64,000 bases of DNA from contig MAAE01000037.1 in assembly GCA_002162675.1 (NCBI GenBank), forward strand, positions 158,255 to 222,254, given 5' to 3'. This DNA is from Colwellia sp. 39_35_sub15_T18 (GTDB taxonomy: Bacteria; Pseudomonadota; Gammaproteobacteria; Enterobacterales; Alteromonadaceae). Both the position numbers and the translations under genes were made by a program. Positions 56,292 through 64,000 of the stretch are shown here, piece after piece. Within the stretch, counting starts at the first letter, position 1; every line of letters starts with the position of its first letter. The notes under the pieces were generated by a model, which was given only the letters and a program-made list of their open reading frames with translations, made no database searches and was not told where the DNA came from.

Positions 56292-56886
56292 GATTAACCT
56301 CGCTACTATTATCGGTACTCACTGGCATCGCTGTTTTTTCAAGTGAATTGGCTGGTAAAATCAATTTCAACTTATCTAACGCACTATATAACTGCGACTT
56401 TGCCGTATTGGTTGATATTCCTAACTGTTGGGCAATATCATCGAAAGTACATTGCTGAAAAAACTTCAGCTCCACCACCAATTTTTGTTTAATAGGCAAA
56501 CGTTGCATAGCTTGCAGCAGTGTACTACTTTGCTGCTGTTCAACTAGTGTTTGCTCTGGGCATTCATTGCTATGTTCGTCTATTTGCTCAGGCACATCGT
56601 CTAAAGACTGCATGGGTCTTTTTTTACGGTAAAATTCAATACAACGATAATGAGCAATTTTAAATAACCAGCCTTTAAAAGGACTTTCTGCTCTAAAGGT
56701 ATGTAAATTTCTAAACAGTGCCACAAAAATATCTTGCATTAAATCCATCGCATCGGCGTGATTATTCACCATACGCAAGGCATAGTTAAAAATGCTTTTT
56801 TCATAGCGTTTTACCAAGGTTATCCATGCTGATTTTTTACCTGATAATGCTTGTGCAATTAATACATCATCGCTGCGTTTAAACAC
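56284..56886 (-). CDS. ECF sigma factor
   Basis: A 200-residue sigma-70 family factor of the extracytoplasmic type. Region 2 is YEKSIFNYALRMVNNHADAMDLMQDIF with FKGWLFKIAHYRCIEFYRKKR after it; region 4 is LPIKQKLVVELKFFQQCTFDDIAQQLGIS with TAKSQLYSALDKLK. The order and the LPIKQKL stretch resemble the RpoE-like groups of proteobacteria rather than FecI. The short C-terminal tail (EKTAMPVSTDNSSEVNHV) is unusual and runs into the overlapping membrane-protein gene. The three-gene operon with a membrane protein and an exported coiled-coil protein suggests an envelope-stress response; the signal is unknown. oxyR lies upstream on the same strand. Confidence 0.9.
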   Translation of the reverse strand: MFKRSDDVLIAQALSGKKSAWITLVKRYEKSIFNYALRMVNNHADAMDLMQDIFVALFRNLHTFRAESPFKGWLFKIAHYRCIEFYRKKRPMQSLDDVPEQIDEHSNECPEQTLVEQQQSSTLLQAMQRLPIKQKLVVELKFFQQCTFDDIAQQLGISTNTAKSQLYSALDKLKLILPANSLEKTAMPVSTDNSSEVNHV

Positions 56887-56992
56887 ACATATTCCTCTGC
56901 CCTATTACTATTTTTAAAGTGGTATTGTTAAGCGGTTATTTATAAGGTAGTGGCTAGCGATGAAATAGTTTGAAATTTTTTATTTTATTTAC

Positions 56993-57904
56993 TCATACCA
57001 ACAATTCACTAACAATATCACCGAGGCTATTGAATGTTGTCGAGCGCATACTGTTGTTTCGCCAAAGCATGCCGATGTCACGGTAAACATTATCTTGCAT
57101 CGGCAAAATGGTCAGTGCTTCACTCTGCCCTAAACCTTTATTTACCGCCATGGCCGGCAAAAAGGTAACGCCTTGATGAAACGCTGTCATTTGCACTAGC
57201 GTGGCAACACTTGAGGCGGAAAAATTATTGATTTTACTGCTATCCGTTAGTTGGCAGGCAGAAATCGCGTGTTCAGTTAAGCAATGCTGTTGATTAAGTA
57301 AGAAGATACTTTTCTCGGGTAAAGATTGGTAATCAGTTTTATGCATAAATTGTTCAACTAAGTGCTTATTACCGGCAATATAAAAGGCATCTTTAGCTAA
57401 AAATCGACTGGCAAAATCATGCTTAGGGACAGGTAAAGCTAAAATAGCACAATCTATATCCCCTTGTGCTAGCTGTATCATAAGGTTTTCAGTGGTGTCT
57501 TCGAGTAAATACAACTCAAGTTTTGGCAATTGCTGCTGGCTTTGCTGCACTAAATCAGTCAACAGAAAAGGCGCAATGGTTGGAATACAACCCAAACGGA
57601 CACTGCCGGTGCCATCTTCATTTTGTTGCTGAGCATAAGACACTAATTCATTGGCATTGAGTAATAGTTGTCGCGCCAATTCAACCACCTGCTTACCATG
57701 CAGAGTAAAAATAAAGCTTTTATGATCGCGTTCAAGCAGTTGACAATTAAGCTGCTGCTCTAGCTTTAGAACAGCACTGCTTAAGGTCGACTGGCTGATA
57801 AAGCACGCTTGGGCGGCTTTATTAAAATGCTGATATTTGTCTAGCGCTAATAAGTAACTTAGGTGCTTAAGGTTGGGCAATTTTTGACTAAAAACAGTGT
57901 CCAT
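56993..57904 (-). CDS. oxyR: hydrogen peroxide-responsive regulator OxyR
   Basis: LysR-family regulator that senses peroxide through a reversible disulfide. The 303 residues start with a winged helix (KHLSYLLALDKYQHFNKAAQACFISQSTLSSAVLKLE). The effector domain has GSVRLGCIPTIAPFLL and the redox pair Cys208 and Cys217 in HCLTEHAISAC, with the nine-residue spacing of E. coli OxyR (199 and 208), and VTFLPAMAV after it. The active cysteines distinguish it from other LysR proteins. The gene diverges from ppiC, and no catalase or peroxiredoxin gene is adjacent, so targets lie elsewhere. Start ATG at 57902-57904. Confidence 0.92.
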   Translation of the reverse strand: MDTVFSQKLPNLKHLSYLLALDKYQHFNKAAQACFISQSTLSSAVLKLEQQLNCQLLERDHKSFIFTLHGKQVVELARQLLLNANELVSYAQQQNEDGTGSVRLGCIPTIAPFLLTDLVQQSQQQLPKLELYLLEDTTENLMIQLAQGDIDCAILALPVPKHDFASRFLAKDAFYIAGNKHLVEQFMHKTDYQSLPEKSIFLLNQQHCLTEHAISACQLTDSSKINNFSASSVATLVQMTAFHQGVTFLPAMAVNKGLGQSEALTILPMQDNVYRDIGMLWRNNSMRSTTFNSLGDIVSELLV

Positions 57905-58077
57905 TTCTCACCATCATTTTTTTAGATTGAAACCAGGGATTAATATTAATAAAAGAAATTGATTAAGACAATAATTAAGACAGTAACTAAGACAATAAAA
58001 GCTTTTACCGTCTTTAAAAATTTTGACAAATAAGCTATCGTTAACCGGAATTTATAATCTATTGAATAGGAAGAATT

Positions 58078-58356
58078 ATGTCTCAAGCCGCAGCGCGCCA
58101 TTTATTGGTTGATACTGAAGAACAATGTTTAACATTAAAAGCTGAAATTGAAGCGGGTAAAGATTTTGCAGACGTTGCAAAAGAACACTCAAACTGCCCA
58201 TCTAAAGCCCAAGGTGGTGATTTAGGTACTTTTGGCCCCGGTCAAATGGTAGCTGAATTTGATAAAGTGGTATTCTCAGCACCACTCAATGAAGTGCAAG
58301 GGCCAGTAAAAACGCAATTTGGTTACCACTTACTTGAAGTGACGGCACGTAGCTAA
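58078..58356 (+). CDS. ppiC: parvulin-type peptidyl-prolyl isomerase PpiC
   Basis: A 92-residue stand-alone rotamase that speeds cis-trans isomerisation of proline bonds in the cytoplasm. The whole protein is the parvulin fold: ARHLLVDTEEQCLTLKAEI at the start, FADVAKEHSNCPSKAQGGDLGTFGPGQMV (residues 30-58) with the substrate pocket, and VKTQFGYHLLEV at the end. Length equals that of E. coli PpiC (93). It has no signal peptide. AGGAAG precedes the ATG. Three hairpins follow directly (58365-58438) and may stop its transcript. Confidence 0.93.
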   Translation: MSQAAARHLLVDTEEQCLTLKAEIEAGKDFADVAKEHSNCPSKAQGGDLGTFGPGQMVAEFDKVVFSAPLNEVQGPVKTQFGYHLLEVTARS

Positions 58357-58364
58357 AAAATAAA

Positions 58365-58438
58365 GCTTCGTGCTGTTAGTACGAAGCAAGGCCTACATGG
58401 ATGTAGGTCACTTAGGTTATGCATGGAGCATATAACCT
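58365..58438. repeat. three consecutive hairpins after ppiC
   Basis: GCTTCGTGCT with AGTACGAAGC (58365-58387, one mismatch), CCTACAT with ATGTAGG (58392-58407), and AGGTTATGC with GCATATAACCT (58414-58438, with a two-base bulge). The first may be the ppiC terminator; together they look like a compound palindromic repeat unit. Confidence 0.7.
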
Positions 58439-58498
58439 GCCTCAGCTATCTCTGTGGTAAACTTTTTAAGTTAAATAAAGACAATAATTTAAAAAGGG

Positions 58499-59698
58499 CT
58501 AAAAAAACGCCTGAATCCCCGTTTGCGCTCTACCTAAAATCAACGCATGCACATCATGAGTGCCTTCATAAGTATTAACCGCTTCTAAATTCATCACATG
58601 TCTAATAATATGAAATTCATCACTGATGCCGTTACCACCGTGCATATCGCGTGCTGTACGGGCGATATCTAACGCTTTACCACAAGAGTTACGTTTGATT
58701 AACGAAATGGCTTCTGGTGCTAATTGCCCTGTATCCATCAAACGCCCCGCTTGCAAACAAGCCATCAAGCCGAGACTAATTTCTGTTTGCATATCGGCAA
58801 GTTTTTTCTGAATAAGCTGCGTTGCGGCCAATGGCTTACCAAATTGCTCTCTGTCTAAGGTGTATTGTCTGGCGCCGTGCCAACAAAATTCTGCTGCGCC
58901 TAACGCACCCCAAGCAATACCGTAACGTGCTTTGTTTAAACAGCCAAAAGGTCCTGACAAACCGCTTGCCTTAGGTAACATATTCTCTTGTGGTACAAAG
59001 ACATTATCCATCACTATCTCACCCGTGATAGAAGCGCGTAAGGAAAATTTACCTTCAATTTTGGGCGCACTTAAGCCAGTCATGCCTTTTTCTAGAATAA
59101 AGCCACGGATCACCCCTTCAAGCTTTGCCCACACCACAAACACATCAGCGATGGGCGAATTAGTAATCCACATTTTAGCACCAGTTAGTGAGTAACCACC
59201 CTCGACAATAGTCGCTTTTGTTGCCATGCTCGCGGGATCTGAGCCTGAATTAGGCTCGGTTAAGCCAAAACAACCAATATATTCACCCGTCGCCAGTTTA
59301 GGTAAATATTTCATTTTTTGTGCTTCACTACCATAAGCATGAATGGGATGCATCACCAATGATGACTGAACACTCATGGCGCTACGGTAACCACTATCTA
59401 CCCGCTCAACTTCTCTAGCAATTAAACCATAAGTAACATAATTAACACCTGCGCAGCCGTACTGCTCTTCAATGGTAGAGCCGAGTAATCCTAGTGCGCC
59501 AAGCTCTTGCATTATCTCGACATCAAAACGTTCATGACGGTTTGCCATTAATACGCGCGGCATAAGTTTTTCTTGGCAGTATTGATGAGCTGTATCGCGC
59601 ACCATGCGCTCTTCTTCAGTCAATAATGATTCTAGCGATAGCGGATCTTGCCAATTAAAGCTTGCACGGTTTGGTTTATTTGTAGATGAGGGTGACAT
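58499..59698 (-). CDS. gcdH: glutaryl-CoA dehydrogenase
   Basis: FAD-dependent acyl-CoA dehydrogenase that oxidises and decarboxylates glutaryl-CoA to crotonyl-CoA in the breakdown of lysine, hydroxylysine and tryptophan. The 399 residues carry hallmarks of the GCDH branch: [17 protein letters not shown] at the start, [51 protein letters not shown] and Glu378 in NTYEGTHD as catalytic base. It stands alone, without a regulator or transferase gene beside it, and is convergent with ppiC. With lysA in the same window, both lysine synthesis and the lower breakdown route are represented. Start ATG at 59696-59698. Confidence 0.94.
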   Translation of the reverse strand: MSPSSTNKPNRASFNWQDPLSLESLLTEEERMVRDTAHQYCQEKLMPRVLMANRHERFDVEIMQELGALGLLGSTIEEQYGCAGVNYVTYGLIAREVERVDSGYRSAMSVQSSLVMHPIHAYGSEAQKMKYLPKLATGEYIGCFGLTEPNSGSDPASMATKATIVEGGYSLTGAKMWITNSPIADVFVVWAKLEGVIRGFILEKGMTGLSAPKIEGKFSLRASITGEIVMDNVFVPQENMLPKASGLSGPFGCLNKARYGIAWGALGAAEFCWHGARQYTLDREQFGKPLAATQLIQKKLADMQTEISLGLMACLQAGRLMDTGQLAPEAISLIKRNSCGKALDIARTARDMHGGNGISDEFHIIRHVMNLEAVNTYEGTHDVHALILGRAQTGIQAFF

Positions 59699-59983
59699 GA
59701 AAAATCCTTAATCGGGTTAAAAAGTAGCTCTTGACGGACATATTACCAGAATGGTGTCGTGCTTGTTTGCTGTCAACACGTTTGATGGTGGTTTTAGTGG
59801 CTATTTTACTGATGATAATAAAAGTAAGGGCTGAACAAACACAACGCCCCTTGTGATAATTTCGTGATATTTAAACAATGAAATCGTGATATCTACGTGA
59901 CTTTGCTGCAATAAATCACCGACATACTTTATATGTTCATTTAAAAACATCTAACACTATTAATATATGAAAAGGAAATAACC

Positions 59984-60697
59984 ATGAAATCAGCCATTAA
60001 TAAAATGGGTTCTATGCTCAGTGTCAGTGCATTAGTATTGGCCAGTACGGCAACTCAAGCACAAGACTTATCAATTACCATGACTAATTTAAGCCAAGCT
60101 TTATTTTTTACCCCTGTAATTAGTGCTGCTCATGAAGCAGACAATCATTTGTTTATGGTAGGCGAAGCCGCAACCCCAGAGCTACAAATGATGGCGGAAG
60201 GTGGTGATGTATCAGGTTTAGCCAGTCTACTTACTAATGCCAACGCTAATGTGAATGAGAACCCTGCTGCTGGTCTGCTAGCACCGGGCGCGTCAACTAG
60301 TTATATGTTAACTAACGACGAAGCTAATACTCACTTATCCGTTACTACTATGATTTTACCAACCAATGATGGTTTTGTTGGTTTAGATGGTTGGAAAATA
60401 CCAACAGAAGCAGGAACTTATACAGTTTTCCTCAATGCGTATGATGCTGGTACTGAAGCGAACAATGAACTTATTAACGGTGGCGGTGCTCCCGGTGTAC
60501 TTGGTATTCCATTTGATCCAGGTACAGATTTTGGTACTGGCGGTACTGGCGTAACTGATGCAGAAAACAACACTATGGTGCATATTCATCGCGGTAGCTT
60601 AGGCGATGATGATGCAGTAGCAGGAAACAGCGATTTAAATAACACAGTTCATCGCTGGTTAAACCCTGTTGCTAAACTTACTATTACTATTCAATAA
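59984..60697 (+). CDS. exported spondin-domain protein
   Basis: A 237-residue protein with a signal peptide (MGSMLSVSALVLASTATQAQD from residue 8). The rest is a single spondin-type domain: LSITMTNLSQALFFTPVISAAHEADNHLF (split here as LSITMTNLSQALFF and TPVISAAHEAD), SVTTMILPTNDGFVGLDGWKI near residues 118-138, VFLNAYDAGTEANNELINGG and the C-terminal VHIHRGSLG then NPVAKLTITIQ. Spondin N-domains in bacteria are extracellular and poorly characterised; the acidic residues in AYDAGTEAN and HIHRG could bind a metal, which is inferred. AAGGAAA precedes the ATG. A second spondin gene follows after nine bases, so the two are one operon. Confidence 0.82.
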   Translation: MKSAINKMGSMLSVSALVLASTATQAQDLSITMTNLSQALFFTPVISAAHEADNHLFMVGEAATPELQMMAEGGDVSGLASLLTNANANVNENPAAGLLAPGASTSYMLTNDEANTHLSVTTMILPTNDGFVGLDGWKIPTEAGTYTVFLNAYDAGTEANNELINGGGAPGVLGIPFDPGTDFGTGGTGVTDAENNTMVHIHRGSLGDDDAVAGNSDLNNTVHRWLNPVAKLTITIQ

Positions 60698-60706
60698 GGG
60701 GGCAGC

Positions 60707-61453
60707 ATGTTTACCTTTATAAAAAAACAAAATAGCCGCGGTATACTGGGTAAAGTATTATTTACTAGTGCCTTAGCACTGACGTTATCTGCATGTAGTG
60801 ATAGTGATAATAACGACGTACCAGAAGTTGTAACGCCAGCACCAGAACCAGCACCGGCTGAGTTTAGCTATAACGTAACCTTAACTAACTTAACTTACGC
60901 ACAACCGTTATCACCGTTAGCAGTATTACTACATGGCGACAGTAAAATGTGGGAGATTGGCAGTGCCTCATCTCTGCCTTTAGAAGTATTAGCTGAAAGT
61001 GGCGACAATGCCGACTTATTAGCCGATGCCAGTGTTTTGGTTTCTGCCTCTGATACTGATGTACTTTTACCGGGTACATCAAGCTCTGTCACTATTTCAA
61101 CAACCGACAGAATGGCAACTCATTTGACTAGTGCTACTATGTTAGTGAATACAAATGACGCTTTCTCGGGTCTTACAGGTGTAGACGTATCAACTATGGC
61201 TGTAGATGAGTCTATGTCATGGAATTTGAATGTTTATGATTCTGGTACTGAAGCCAACGATGAAGCTGCGGGCACTATCCCTGGGCCAGCAGACGGCGGT
61301 ACTGGTTTTGACGCTGCACGAGATGATGTCGACTTTGTTGCCTATCATTCTGGTGTTGTCAGCCAAGACGATGGATTGACGGGCTCAGTGCTTACTCAAG
61401 CACACAAGTTTGATAATCCAGCGATAAAATTAACTATAACACGAACTAAGTAG
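60707..61453 (+). CDS. spondin-domain lipoprotein
   Basis: A 248-residue lipoprotein. The lipobox LSAC places the lipidated cysteine at residue 30; the following SDSDNN carries Asp near position +2 (Ser-Asp), and a Pro/Glu-rich linker (PAPEPAPAE) leads to a spondin domain at about 52-248: YNVTLTNLTYAQPLSPLAVLLHG, TSATMLVNTNDAFSGLTGVDV, NLNVYDSGTEANDEAAG and FVAYHSGVVSQDDG. It aligns with the preceding gene along the domain, so the pair arose by duplication, one copy kept soluble and one anchored. GGGGGC lies before the ATG. A strong hairpin separates it from the two-component genes. Confidence 0.83.
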   Translation: MFTFIKKQNSRGILGKVLFTSALALTLSACSDSDNNDVPEVVTPAPEPAPAEFSYNVTLTNLTYAQPLSPLAVLLHGDSKMWEIGSASSLPLEVLAESGDNADLLADASVLVSASDTDVLLPGTSSSVTISTTDRMATHLTSATMLVNTNDAFSGLTGVDVSTMAVDESMSWNLNVYDSGTEANDEAAGTIPGPADGGTGFDAARDDVDFVAYHSGVVSQDDGLTGSVLTQAHKFDNPAIKLTITRTK

Positions 61454-61460
61454 CGTGAAT

Positions 61461-61494
61461 TTGGCCAATGGGTACAAGTTCACCCATTGGCCAA
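61461..61494 (+). promoter_or_regulatory. 13-base perfect stem-loop between the spondin lipoprotein and response regulator genes
   Basis: TTGGCCAATGGGT at 61461-61473 pairs exactly with ACCCATTGGCCAA at 61482-61494 around an eight-base loop. It starts seven bases after one stop codon and ends four bases before the next ATG (61499). There is no T tail. It may be an attenuator, an RNA-processing site or an operator. Confidence 0.6.
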
Positions 61495-61498
61495 TATA

Positions 61499-62242
61499 AT
61501 GAAAGATAAAATTTTAATTGTTGAAGACGAAGCTGATATCGCCCACTTAATTCAGGTGCACTTAACTGAATTAGATTTAGACTGTGATATTTGTGTCAAC
61601 GGTCAACAAGCTTTAGAACAAGCGTTAGCGCAAAATTACCAATTAGTATTACTTGATGTCATGCTGCCAGGCATAAGTGGTTTAGATATTTGTCGACAAC
61701 TGCGCCAAGAAAAACCATTACAGGCTATTTTAATGTTAACGTCAAAAACATCAGAAACTGATCGAGTGTTAGGGCTTGAATTAGGCGCTGATGACTATAT
61801 GACCAAACCATTTAGCGTGCGCGAATTACAAGCAAGAGTGCGCACACATTTAAGGCGTGTACATGCCCTCAATGGCCAAGCGCTTAGTGGCAACAATAAC
61901 CAAACTCATAACGAGTCAACTAACGGGCAAGCCACCACCTGTATCGGACAGTTATTAGTAGATAATCGTTACCATAAAGTCACTTATAAAGATCAAGCAA
62001 TTAATTTAACCTCGACTGAATTTGAACTCATTGATTTTTTCTGTAAGCACCCAGATCAAGTGTTCTCTAGAGCGCAACTACTCGATCACGTTTGGGGCTA
62101 TAATCATAGCGGCTATGAACACACAGTGAATTCTCATATTAACCGTTTGCGTAATAAATTAGAGCAAGATAGCAGTGAGCCACAAATAATTCAAACCGTG
62201 TGGGGTGTTGGCTATAAACTCAACTCTGCGGGTGTACATTAA
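61499..62242 (+). CDS. OmpR-family response regulator
   Basis: A 247-residue regulator. Residues 1-120 are the receiver with Asp53 in LVLLDVMLPGISG and TKPFSVREL; after an unusually long Asn/Gln/Thr-rich linker (about 125-150, NNNQTHNESTNGQ) comes the winged helix with LTSTEFELIDFF, QLLDHVWG and HINRLRNKLE. The start at ATG 61499 is chosen because the only upstream in-frame start (TTG 61487) lies inside a stem-loop. No Shine-Dalgarno sequence is visible, so translation may depend on the upstream hairpin or be leaderless. The cognate kinase follows after 57 bases. The two spondin genes upstream are likely targets or operon members, which is inferred. Confidence 0.9.
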   Translation: MKDKILIVEDEADIAHLIQVHLTELDLDCDICVNGQQALEQALAQNYQLVLLDVMLPGISGLDICRQLRQEKPLQAILMLTSKTSETDRVLGLELGADDYMTKPFSVRELQARVRTHLRRVHALNGQALSGNNNQTHNESTNGQATTCIGQLLVDNRYHKVTYKDQAINLTSTEFELIDFFCKHPDQVFSRAQLLDHVWGYNHSGYEHTVNSHINRLRNKLEQDSSEPQIIQTVWGVGYKLNSAGVH

Positions 62243-62299
62243 TATGCTTGATCAAAATTCACCTACATCTAGCTTACTTTAGCAACTGAGAGCCTTTAT

Positions 62300-63778
62300 A
62301 TGACACTTTCCCTCTATCAACGCTTGGCCTTAGCGGTATGCTTGGCTTTTATTTTACTAGCATCGCTACTTTTTTATTGGAGTAACTCCCTTGCCGAGCA
62401 ATCAAAATTTCAAGCGGAGCAAAGACTGCATTTGCAACTGGCTGAGCATTTAGCCCATGACAATCCCTTGCTGCAAGACGGTGTTTATGACAAAGCCGCT
62501 TTAGAAAATTTATTTCACACCTTAATGTTATTGGGACCTGCCTTTGAATTTTACTTTCTAGACCCCGCTGGCAATATTATCACCTACTCAGCCAAAGCAG
62601 ATAAAATAAAACGTCAATCGATTGATTTAAGCCCCATTGTTGCCCTTATCGCTAATCCGACAGCGGTACCTATTTTTGCAGATGATCCACGTAACTTAGA
62701 TAAACAAAAAATATTTTCTGCCGCGCCCATTTACCGTGGTGAAAACCTACAAGGTTACTTATATGTAATTATTGGTGGTGAAATTTATGACTCTATTTTT
62801 AGCCAAGTAAAAAATGATGAGTATTTACAACAATATGGCAGCTTATTTGTCGGCTCCTTAATATTACTTTTAGTGTTATTATTAGCCGTATTTCGTTATT
62901 TCACTGCCCCCATTAGAAAATTAAGCCATGAAATGCAAGCGATTAAAGCGGCTAATTTTGATCAAAATAAAGTGAGCTTAACTCAATGGAAAAACTCCCA
63001 TACCAACGAAGTACATGTTTTAGGTCATACCTTTAACGACATGGTGGTGCAAATTAATCAGCAGTTTACTCAACTAACCGAAAATGATCGTATCAGGCGT
63101 GAGTTACTCACCCATTTATCTCATGATTTGCGTACACCGCTAGCGACCATGCAAGGTTATATCGAAACGTTAACCATTAAAAATACGCAATTAAGTGAAC
63201 AAGAACGCGGTACTTATTTAGCCACCGCAGGGCGTAATGCCATGCAGTTAAAACGCTTGATCGATCAAATATTTGAATTAGCACATTTAGAAGACGGACA
63301 AGTAACGGTAAATTTAGAAACTTTTTCCATAGGTGAGTTGCTGCACGACATTATCGCCAAATTTGCACTGAAAGCAAAAGACAAACAAATTAGTTTGCAA
63401 TTGCAACCCGCGCAATGTCACTTTATTGTCTATTCAGACATTGCTAAATTAGAGCGTATCATTACCAATTTACTGGAAAATGCCCTGAGGCATACTCCTA
63501 AAGAAGGTGAAGTGATAGTACAAATAGCGCAATTATCTGACAAAATTAAAATTACCGTCACGGACAATGGTACCGGCATTAGCAAAGAAGATATTGCCTA
63601 TATCTTTGATGCTAGATATCGCGCCAGTAACGCTAGTGAGGATAACACCCCTCATGCCGGATTAGGACTAGCGATTAGCCAAAAACTCAGCCGTATTTTA
63701 AATTCAGAATTATTTGTTGATAGCCAATTAGGGCAAGGAAGTTGCTTTTCGCTATCGTTACAACAAGTCACTCATTAG
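62300..63778 (+). CDS. sensor histidine kinase, partner of the adjacent regulator
   Basis: A 492-residue kinase. Transmembrane helices at about 9-29 and 181-200 enclose a periplasmic sensor of roughly 150 residues (PAFEFYFLDPAGNIITYS suggests a PAS/CACHE-like fold). A HAMP domain follows (202-255), then the H-box LLTHLSHDLRTPLATM with His275 and an ATPase domain with DNGTGI and AGLGLAISQKL. It follows the response regulator by 57 bases, the usual order for an OmpR/EnvZ-type pair. The signal is unknown; proximity to spondin-domain exported proteins hints at a surface or envelope cue. Confidence 0.9.
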   Translation: MTLSLYQRLALAVCLAFILLASLLFYWSNSLAEQSKFQAEQRLHLQLAEHLAHDNPLLQDGVYDKAALENLFHTLMLLGPAFEFYFLDPAGNIITYSAKADKIKRQSIDLSPIVALIANPTAVPIFADDPRNLDKQKIFSAAPIYRGENLQGYLYVIIGGEIYDSIFSQVKNDEYLQQYGSLFVGSLILLLVLLLAVFRYFTAPIRKLSHEMQAIKAANFDQNKVSLTQWKNSHTNEVHVLGHTFNDMVVQINQQFTQLTENDRIRRELLTHLSHDLRTPLATMQGYIETLTIKNTQLSEQERGTYLATAGRNAMQLKRLIDQIFELAHLEDGQVTVNLETFSIGELLHDIIAKFALKAKDKQISLQLQPAQCHFIVYSDIAKLERIITNLLENALRHTPKEGEVIVQIAQLSDKIKITVTDNGTGISKEDIAYIFDARYRASNASEDNTPHAGLGLAISQKLSRILNSELFVDSQLGQGSCFSLSLQQVTH

Positions 63779-63780
63779 CA

Positions 63781-63889
63781 TTAGACTGGGCAGTCTTCCG
63801 CTACCGGTTGTTTGAGATATTTATCAATGTCGATATGATCTAATTGTTCGGTTGGTAAAAAGCGCTTGGCATATTCTAAATAGATGCCG
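63781..63889 (-). pseudogene. 3' end of a gene interrupted by an IS3-family element
   Basis: On the minus strand a frame runs from the IS edge to a TAA at 63781-63783 and encodes YLEYAKRFLPTEQLDHIDID, then KYLKQPVAEDCPV. The upstream part is missing because the insertion sequence starts at about 63890. I do not recognise the family from 35 residues. The stop lies two bases after the stop of the convergent kinase gene. Whether the rest of the gene survives beyond the element cannot be seen. Confidence 0.55.
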
Positions 63890-64000
63890 TGACCTGGTCA
63901 AGTAAATTCAGTCACCCTAGTTAAGCTACTTTTTCTAACTCATTAATTTTCAATTCAAAATCATTAGGGCTTTGATACCCTAAGTAAGAATGTAGTCGGT
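63890..64000 (-). mobile_element. one end of an IS3-family insertion sequence, cut by the window edge
   Basis: The element contains the 3' part of its transposase gene and its terminal region, whose outer sequence TGACCTGGTCAAGTAAATTC begins with TG as IS3-family ends do. The exact edge could be 63890 or 63895; the target duplication cannot be checked because the other end is outside the window. Confidence 0.65.
63921..64000 (-). CDS. C-terminus of an IS3-family transposase (OrfB), partial
   Basis: The minus-strand frame encodes RLHSYLGYQSPNDFELKINE then LEKVA and a TAA at 63921-63923. The RxHSxLGYxSPxxFE pattern is the conserved end of the DDE transposase of IS3-family elements, after the catalytic glutamate. 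The rest of the gene, including the DDE residues and any programmed frameshift, lies outside the window. It sits just inside the IS terminus, as expected. Confidence 0.85.
   Translation of the reverse strand, partial: RLHSYLGYQSPNDFELKINELEKVA

Overview
The window reads as a chromosomal segment of a cold-water marine gammaproteobacterium close to Colwellia (Alteromonadales). The basis is the AT-rich composition, the gammaproteobacterial forms of RdgC, EttA, FadH, PutA and GcvR, the number of TonB-dependent receptors and sensor kinases, and the many short palindromic repeats between genes. The genus is an inference from gene content. I saw no tRNA, rRNA or CRISPR array.

Layout. 1-3766: the end of an unknown gene, a satD/DUF3307 pair on the minus strand, and an AraC regulator / small membrane protein / transglutaminase group. 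3962-7541: lysA, a divergent rhodanese / SqrR-like ArsR pair with two dyad operators between them, and a soluble CZB chemoreceptor. 7756-15674: ettA, a PilZ protein, gcvR, then phoB-phoR and a porin, both preceded by Pho-box sequences, then an orphan sensor kinase behind two five-residue mini-ORFs. 15919-20441: rdgC, pgk, a class I aldolase and a class II aldolase. 20808-27688: two DUF481 outer-membrane proteins, then a binding protein / sensor kinase / TonB receptor trio. 27956-34016: a small new ORF, putA and putP, with a 266-bp inverted-repeat element between putA and putP. 34364-42190: an ECF sigma factor, a FecR regulator and two related TonB receptors, only the second carrying the N-terminal signalling (STN) domain. 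42524-47179: fadH and a REC-REC-PAS-GGDEF-EAL protein. 47480-53859: the glyoxylate shunt (aceA, divergent LysR regulator, lrgAB, malate synthase G). 54206-59698: an exported small protein, a sigma / membrane protein / exported coiled-coil operon, oxyR, ppiC and gcdH. 59984-63778: two spondin-domain exported proteins followed by a two-component system. 63781-64000: a gene 3' end cut by an IS3-family element that runs off the window.

How it fits together. Acetate, fatty-acid and amino-acid use is well represented (aceA, glcB, fadH, gcdH, putA, putP), alongside central carbon genes (pgk, two aldolases). Much of the rest is envelope sensing and transport: the phosphate response, a FecI/FecR-type relay, three TonB receptors, four sensor kinases and an ECF sigma operon. 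The least explained parts are the spondin/two-component cluster, the sigma/coiled-coil operon, the SatD/DUF3307 pair, a PhoR without its membrane anchor, and several regulatory-looking hairpins placed at gene starts.
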